The translations under genes and the position numbers were made by a program. From positions 1 to 27,132 of the forward strand of contig QIJM01000046.1 of assembly GCA_003232445.1 (NCBI GenBank): a stretch of 27,132 nucleotides of DNA. The letters are read 5' to 3'. Origin of the DNA: Paraglaciecola arctica (GTDB lineage Bacteria; Pseudomonadota; Gammaproteobacteria; Enterobacterales; Alteromonadaceae). Positions 23,385 through 27,132 of this stretch are shown here, in pieces (the stretch's first letter is position 1; every line of letters starts with the position of its first letter). The notes under the pieces were generated by a model. The model worked only from the letters and a program-made list of their open reading frames with translations. It did no database searches and was not told the origin of the DNA.

Positions 23385-24497
23385 ATGACTGCAATTACCA
23401 AATGGGGAATAGTCTTAGTGTGTGTGCTAGTCCCTGCTTGGTTAATGGTTGAACACTACTCTCTCGATATTGCCCCTGCACAAAAAAAACTGCCTTCCTC
23501 TAAGCAAGTGCCAAATAACGTGGCTGAACAACAACTTGCCCATGGTTTAGGGCTATGGCGAGATAAAAAATACCAACAGGCGGCACAGGAATTTTCATTA
23601 CTAGGGGCGAAAAACCTGAGCGCGGATCTGCAATCTTTAACGGAGTTGTATCAGTATCACGCCACTGCCTTCAATCAAAATCGCAATTCTGACTTTATAC
23701 AGGAATTATCCACTTTGCCTGATGACTGCAAGCAAAAACTATTGTTTGTGACTCCAGATATAGGATCCCTAGTGCAAGCTGAACACTTTAGGTCACGTTT
23801 TGCGCAAGACCAACGCCTGAAGTCCTTATCTATTTGTATCTATGATGTGACTTGGTTTGATCCAGTTGATATTGCCTGCGAAGAAAATTGGCAACAAAGC
23901 GGCCGATTAGGCTGCCAACTATTGTCATTAGCCGAAAAACTTAAAAACTTACCTTTTACCCATTTAGTGATGTTTGCCGACAAAGGTAAAGCCAACGTAC
24001 ACAATGGTATTATGTTTCTCGATCGCCAAGATACCTACGATGTGTTTATCCACGAATTAGCTCACTTCTCAGGCTTTATCGATGAATACCCACTCAGTCA
24101 AGGCTTAGCAAAACGCGTGTGTACGGGCGTCGACGCGCCCAATATTGTGTTTAAACAAGCAAAGAAATTAGAAGTTGATAGGCAATATTGGCAGTCTATA
24201 GGTCTGCAAAATAGTACTGATATATTTGCTGCCCGAACTTGTGATAACCACCCTACTCAAGCGTTTAAAACATCCAATCAACTGACGTTTATGGAGTACC
24301 ACGATACTGCCTTCATTCCTGCACACTATCTAACCGCGTGGCAAAAACAACTGCAAAAAAAACCTAATCAGCCATCGGCTCATATCAATTTTGCCCAGTT
24401 GTATGAACAGTCTAATAACCTAACAGAAAGCCAATTTTGGCGAGCGAGATACCAGCAGTACATATCTTCCTCTGCAAATAGTCTCACTAATCTTTAA
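23385..24497 (+). CDS. Putative membrane-anchored zinc metallopeptidase, nlpI-linked
   Basis: A 370-residue protein with one N-terminal membrane segment or uncleaved signal (about residues 6-23, WGIVLVCVLVPAWLMVEH); the bulk should be periplasmic. TPR-like helices follow (residues about 48-95). A zinc-protease motif HELAHFSGFIDEY lies at 223-235: His223, Glu224 and His227, with Glu234 eleven residues after the first His as a possible further ligand. The spacing recalls gluzincin/M64-like peptidases. Several cysteines (about 130-185 and after the motif) may form disulfides. The start lies two bases after the nlpI stop, so translation is coupled. I do not recognise a named family; the peptidase call rests on the motif and topology. 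Confidence 0.75.
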   Translation: MTAITKWGIVLVCVLVPAWLMVEHYSLDIAPAQKKLPSSKQVPNNVAEQQLAHGLGLWRDKKYQQAAQEFSLLGAKNLSADLQSLTELYQYHATAFNQNRNSDFIQELSTLPDDCKQKLLFVTPDIGSLVQAEHFRSRFAQDQRLKSLSICIYDVTWFDPVDIACEENWQQSGRLGCQLLSLAEKLKNLPFTHLVMFADKGKANVHNGIMFLDRQDTYDVFIHELAHFSGFIDEYPLSQGLAKRVCTGVDAPNIVFKQAKKLEVDRQYWQSIGLQNSTDIFAARTCDNHPTQAFKTSNQLTFMEYHDTAFIPAHYLTAWQKQLQKKPNQPSAHINFAQLYEQSNNLTESQFWRARYQQYISSSANSLTNL

Positions 24498-24511
24498 CTA
24501 GCTAATATGTT

Positions 24512-24535
24512 ATTTGTATGACAAATGGGTATAAT
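24512..24535 (+). promoter_or_regulatory. Candidate nadA promoter with inverted repeat
   Basis: A perfect -10 hexamer TATAAT is at 24530-24535. Just upstream and reaching towards it is the inverted repeat ATTTGT-ATG-ACAAAT (24512-24526). No good -35 is visible at 16-18 bases, which would suit a regulated promoter. Transcription would begin near 24542, so an in-frame ATG at 24525 cannot be the nadA start. Confidence 0.45.
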
Positions 24536-24578
24536 ACTCGGACGTTTTATTTGTACCAATCAGTGCCACATACCCATT

Positions 24579-25637
24579 ATGTCCCAGCTATTTTCCGTAA
24601 AAACCATTGAGTACCCTTTTCCGGCCAAGCCCGTTGTGCTGAGTAACACACAACAGCAACAATACGTGCAGGAAATTAAAACACTGCTTAAGCAAAACAA
24701 TGCTGTGTTGGTGGCACACTATTACACCGAACCTGAAATTCAAGCCTTGGCCGAAGAAACGGGTGGCTGTATTTCTGACTCTCTAGAAATGGCCAGATTC
24801 GGACGTGACTGCGAAGCCGACACCTTGATTGTTGCTGGCGTGCGATTTATGGGCGAAACCGCAAAAATTCTTAGCCCAGAGAAAAAAGTGTTAATGCCCA
24901 CGCTAGAAGCAACCTGCTCACTAGACTTGGGTTGCCCTGCTGAACAGTTCTCGGCATTTTGTGATACTCACCCAGACCACACTGTGGTGGTCTATGCGAA
25001 TACGTCAGCAGCAGTGAAAGCCCGTGCTGATTGGGTAGTCACATCAAGCATTGCATTGGAAATCGTCGAACATTTAGATTCTTTAGGTGAAAAGATTATC
25101 TGGGCTCCAGACAGGCATCTAGGTGCTTACATCGCCAAACAAACCGGCGCCGATATGTTGTTATGGCAAGGCGAATGTATCGTACACGACGAGTTCTCGG
25201 CTAAAGCACTCAAAGATATGCAGCACCTACATCCAGATGCAGCAGTACTAGTACACCCCGAATCACCCGCCAGCGTGATAGATATGGCTGATGTAGTAGG
25301 TTCAACTACGCAGCTGATCAATGCCGCTAAAAACCTGCCACAAGATAAACTGATCGTCGCCACAGATAGGGGTATTTTTTATAAAATGCAACAAGCGGCC
25401 CCAAACAAAACCCTGCTAGAAGCACCAACAGGTGGCAACGGCGCAACCTGTAAAAGCTGCGCCCACTGCCCATGGATGGCCATGAACGGCCTAAAAGCGA
25501 TTCAGCAGTCACTAACAGAAATCAGTGGTCACGAAATTTTTGTTGATGATGTTTTAAGAGAAAAAGCCTTAATTCCGCTTAATCGTATGTTGGATTTTGC
25601 CGCAGATTTAAAGTTAAAGGTTATGGGCAATGTTTGA
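24579..25637 (+). CDS. nadA: Quinolinate synthase NadA
   Basis: A cytoplasmic iron-sulfur enzyme that condenses iminoaspartate with dihydroxyacetone phosphate to quinolinate in de novo NAD synthesis. Typical motifs appear in order: VLVAHYYTEPEIQALAEE, GGCISDSLEMARF, GVRFMGETAKIL, ATCSLDLGCPAE, WAPDRHLGAYIA, GECIVHDEF, VHPESP, ATDRGIFYKM and the late GNGATCKSCAHCPWMAMN. Single cysteines in the LGCPAE, GECIVH and late motifs supply the three [4Fe-4S] ligands. The ATG at 24579 gives 352 aa, the length of E. coli NadA; the longer start at 24525 would lie inside the promoter. The protein lacks the extended C-terminus of some NadA types. It stands alone and nadB is not in the window. Confidence 0.96.
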   Translation: MSQLFSVKTIEYPFPAKPVVLSNTQQQQYVQEIKTLLKQNNAVLVAHYYTEPEIQALAEETGGCISDSLEMARFGRDCEADTLIVAGVRFMGETAKILSPEKKVLMPTLEATCSLDLGCPAEQFSAFCDTHPDHTVVVYANTSAAVKARADWVVTSSIALEIVEHLDSLGEKIIWAPDRHLGAYIAKQTGADMLLWQGECIVHDEFSAKALKDMQHLHPDAAVLVHPESPASVIDMADVVGSTTQLINAAKNLPQDKLIVATDRGIFYKMQQAAPNKTLLEAPTGGNGATCKSCAHCPWMAMNGLKAIQQSLTEISGHEIFVDDVLREKALIPLNRMLDFAADLKLKVMGNV

Positions 25638-25671
25638 AACCTAGATAAATCACTAATTTGTTTCTTTCGGC

Positions 25672-25700
25672 TTGATTAGCACAAGGGAATTACCTAATAT
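25672..25700 (+). promoter_or_regulatory. tRNA-Ser promoter
   Basis: TTGATT (25672-25677) and TAATAT (25695-25700) are separated by exactly 17 bases. They are followed by a GC-rich discriminator (ACGCGGCGCTCGC), typical of stringently controlled stable-RNA promoters. Transcription should start near 25707, about 33 bases before the mature tRNA. Confidence 0.7.
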
Positions 25701-25739
25701 ACGCGGCGCTCGCAGATAGCCTATGTGAGCAACATATTT

Positions 25740-25829
25740 GGAGAGCTGGCTGAGTGGCTTAAGGCGCACGCCTGGAAAGTGTGTTTAGGGTTAAACCTAA
25801 CGAGAGTTCGAATCTCTCGCTCTCCGCCA
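25740..25829 (+). tRNA. tRNA-Ser (anticodon GGA)
   Basis: A 90-base class II tRNA. The acceptor GGAGAGC pairs with GCTCTCC and the 3' CCA is encoded (25827-25829). The D-arm contains GGCTGAGTGGCTTAAGGC. The anticodon loop CTGGAAA has anticodon GGA, reading UCC and UCU. A long variable arm (TTTAGGGTTAAACCTAA) and the T-arm GAGAGTTCGAATCTCTC complete the serine-type cloverleaf. Confidence 0.97.
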
Positions 25830-25877
25830 AATACTAAAAAGCCCCGCTGATAAACTCAGCGGGGCTTTTTAGTATTT
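25829..25877 (+). terminator. Rho-independent terminator after tRNA-Ser
   Basis: A perfect 22-base inverted repeat (arms 25829-25850 and 25856-25877) with loop TAAAC. The core is AGCCCCGCTGA / TCAGCGGGGCT, followed by TTTTT. The 5' arm begins with A-runs, so the hairpin can also terminate transcription from the opposite strand. Confidence 0.95.
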
Positions 25878-25879
25878 GT

Positions 25880-26075
25880 TGCTGCGGATTGGGATGAGAA
25901 CCCTAACGGTTCGACAAAAACTTTGGAAAGTTTTTATTCGCTACTTCCCTGTAGTTCACCTGCAATGCAGGCTAGCTAAAGCTACTCTAGTTTGTTTCAA
26001 CAAACTTTGGTGAACAAGCTCTGCTTGGCCCACGAAGTGGATGAGGGCATGAATAGCCCGAATACAAAAACTTTT
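25880..26075. repeat. Highly palindromic non-coding stretch
   Basis: No gene is visible, but there are several exact hairpins: AAAAACTTT/AAAGTTTTT (25916-25935), CCTGCA/TGCAGG (25959-25971), AGTTTGTT/AACAAACT (25989-26006) and GGGC/GCCC (26045-26059). An outer pair GTTCACC (25954-25960)/GGTGAAC (26009-26015) encloses the second and third, giving a branched fold. It looks like a dispersed structured repeat or an eroded mobile-element end rather than a known RNA. From 26076 to 26155 there is only leader-like AT-rich DNA. Confidence 0.5.
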
Positions 26076-26155
26076 AGAGGATTTTTAATGGCTTTTAATC
26101 ATCTTCGTAATAGACTTATGCTCTAGAAATTGAGCACATCTAATTTTAAAGAGGT

Positions 26156-27132
26156 TTGAAAAAATTAATTTTTGCTACCATTGGAGTTCTGACAATTTTA
26201 ATTATCATTGTTGTTTTCCAGCCTGCACCCATTTCGCCAGTGGCTTATTCACCGTCTCAATCCCGCGAACTTAACGGTGTACTGGCAGCAAACAACCTTT
26301 TACAGAAGGCCGAACTTTTGGCCTTAGGGCAAATTAATGGTCCAGAAGAGGTGGCGGTGGACAGCCAAGGTCGAGTATATGGGGGAACACAAGACGGTAA
26401 GATTATGATCCTTACGGCAGATGGCAAGCTGGATATTTTTGCTGAAACCCATGGGCGTCCCTTGGGTATGCAATTTGATAAAAATGAGAACTTGATCGTC
26501 TGCGACGCTGATAAAGGGCTACTGTCGATTGATCCTCAAGGGAAGATTACCGTTCTGGCTACGTCGGCGAATGGCATTCCCTTGAAGTTCACTGATGCTT
26601 TGGATATTTCCAGCGATGGGATCATTTATTTTACGGATGCGAGCGTTAAGTATGGGCAAAATGAATACCTTTATGACCTTTTAGAATCAAAACCCCATGG
26701 CAGACTCCTAAGCTACGATCTAGCCTCTGGGCAGATTAAGCTGCTATTGAAAGATCTTTACTTTGCAAACGGCGTGGCCTTATCTCAGCAGGAAGACTTC
26801 GTCTTGGTTAATGAAACTTACCGCTACAGGATCGTCAGATATTGGCTGAAGGGTCCCAAAGCAGGTACACATGACATTTTTATTGATAATCTGCCAGGGT
26901 TTCCCGATAACATTTCCAGCAATGCTAAAGGCACATTTTGGCTGGCTCTGTTTACAGTTCGAAATGATGTTATGGACAATCTTCATCCTTACCCCTTTCT
27001 AAAAGCGCAAATGTCCAAACTGCCCAAGGTGTTATGGCCTAAGCCAGAGCCTTACGGTTTAGTTTTGGCTTTGAATGAACAAGGTGAAATCACCCAAAGT
27101 CTGCATGATCCCACAGGAAAACACCTAAAGGA
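26156..27132 (+). CDS. Strictosidine synthase-like / SMP-30 family beta-propeller protein, partial (runs off right edge)
   Basis: An open frame of 325 codons to the window end, starting at a TTG just behind AAAGAGG; the spacing is very short, so the start is uncertain, but an in-frame stop at 26147 limits it. Residues about 4-22 form a membrane anchor or signal. The rest is a six-bladed beta-propeller of the strictosidine-synthase-like/APMAP and SMP-30/gluconolactonase type: GPEEVAVDSQGRVYGGTQDG, then FTDALDISSDGIIYFTDA, YFANGVALS, NETYRYRIVRYWL and the diagnostic NLPGFPDNISSNAKGTFWLAL. Such proteins are lactonases or esterases of varied substrate, probably facing the periplasm here. The C-terminal end is missing. 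Confidence 0.85.
   Translation, partial: MKKLIFATIGVLTILIIIVVFQPAPISPVAYSPSQSRELNGVLAANNLLQKAELLALGQINGPEEVAVDSQGRVYGGTQDGKIMILTADGKLDIFAETHGRPLGMQFDKNENLIVCDADKGLLSIDPQGKITVLATSANGIPLKFTDALDISSDGIIYFTDASVKYGQNEYLYDLLESKPHGRLLSYDLASGQIKLLLKDLYFANGVALSQQEDFVLVNETYRYRIVRYWLKGPKAGTHDIFIDNLPGFPDNISSNAKGTFWLALFTVRNDVMDNLHPYPFLKAQMSKLPKVLWPKPEPYGLVLALNEQGEITQSLHDPTGKHLK

Noticed and set aside
24525..24578. 18-codon N-terminal extension of NadA from the ATG at 24525
   Set aside because: The ATG lies beside a perfect TATAAT and would precede the transcription start; the ATG at 24579 gives the normal NadA length.
26088..26126. 12-residue frame (MAFNHLRNRLML) behind a good AGAGG site
   Set aside because: Very short and without similarity. 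It could be a leader peptide for the following gene, but no attenuator or regulatory codon run supports this.

Overview
The window looks like a chromosomal stretch of a marine gammaproteobacterium of the Alteromonadales (Paraglaciecola/Glaciecola/Alteromonas type). The basis is the ygfB-pepP-ubiI block next to a 6S RNA, the NlpI, NadA and tRNA-Ser types, moderate-to-low GC, and protein sequences that resemble this order. The genus is inferred from gene content and sequence style; no search was run.

Left end (1-2400). A minus-strand pair encodes a ribokinase-like PfkB sugar kinase and an inosine-uridine nucleoside hydrolase that runs off the left edge, a nucleoside/ribose salvage unit. Next to it lie a small unknown protein gene and, on the same strand, a 6S RNA whose 3' end touches that gene. 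Plus-strand core genes (2401-6485) follow: ygfB, pepP, a UbiI-type ubiquinone hydroxylase, a small lipoprotein and a GNAT acetyltransferase. The first 41 codons of what looks like a TauE/SafE-type permease are then cut off against the end of the next operon.

Centre (6573-17804, minus strand). Eight tightly packed genes read, in transcription order: a TldD-like metallopeptidase with a Tat signal, a TldE/PmbA-like partner, a Tat-signal DUF4159 protein, a MoxR AAA+ ATPase, a DUF58 von Willebrand A-like protein, a BatA-like membrane protein, a DUF4175-like membrane protein with a histidine/acid-rich segment, and a second large membrane protein with a glutamine-amidotransferase-like middle. This is the most interesting region: a predicted envelope system coupling a MoxR/VWA chaperone module to an exported TldD/TldE peptidase. 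Its substrate is unknown.

Accessory segment (about 17969-21800). An SGNH hydrolase lies behind a peptidase M24 gene that has lost its N-terminal domain. The break falls at a REP-like palindromic repeat, which recurs about 400 bases further on. Between and beyond the repeats are a small membrane protein, a divergent TetR/DUF2855 pair that looks acquired, and a remnant of a HipA-type toxin kinase.

Right end (21822-27132). Housekeeping resumes with cytidine deaminase, an NlpI lipoprotein followed two bases later by a putative membrane-anchored zinc peptidase, NadA, and tRNA-Ser(GGA) with a very strong terminator. A strongly palindromic non-coding stretch follows, then a strictosidine-synthase/SMP-30-like beta-propeller gene that runs off the right edge.
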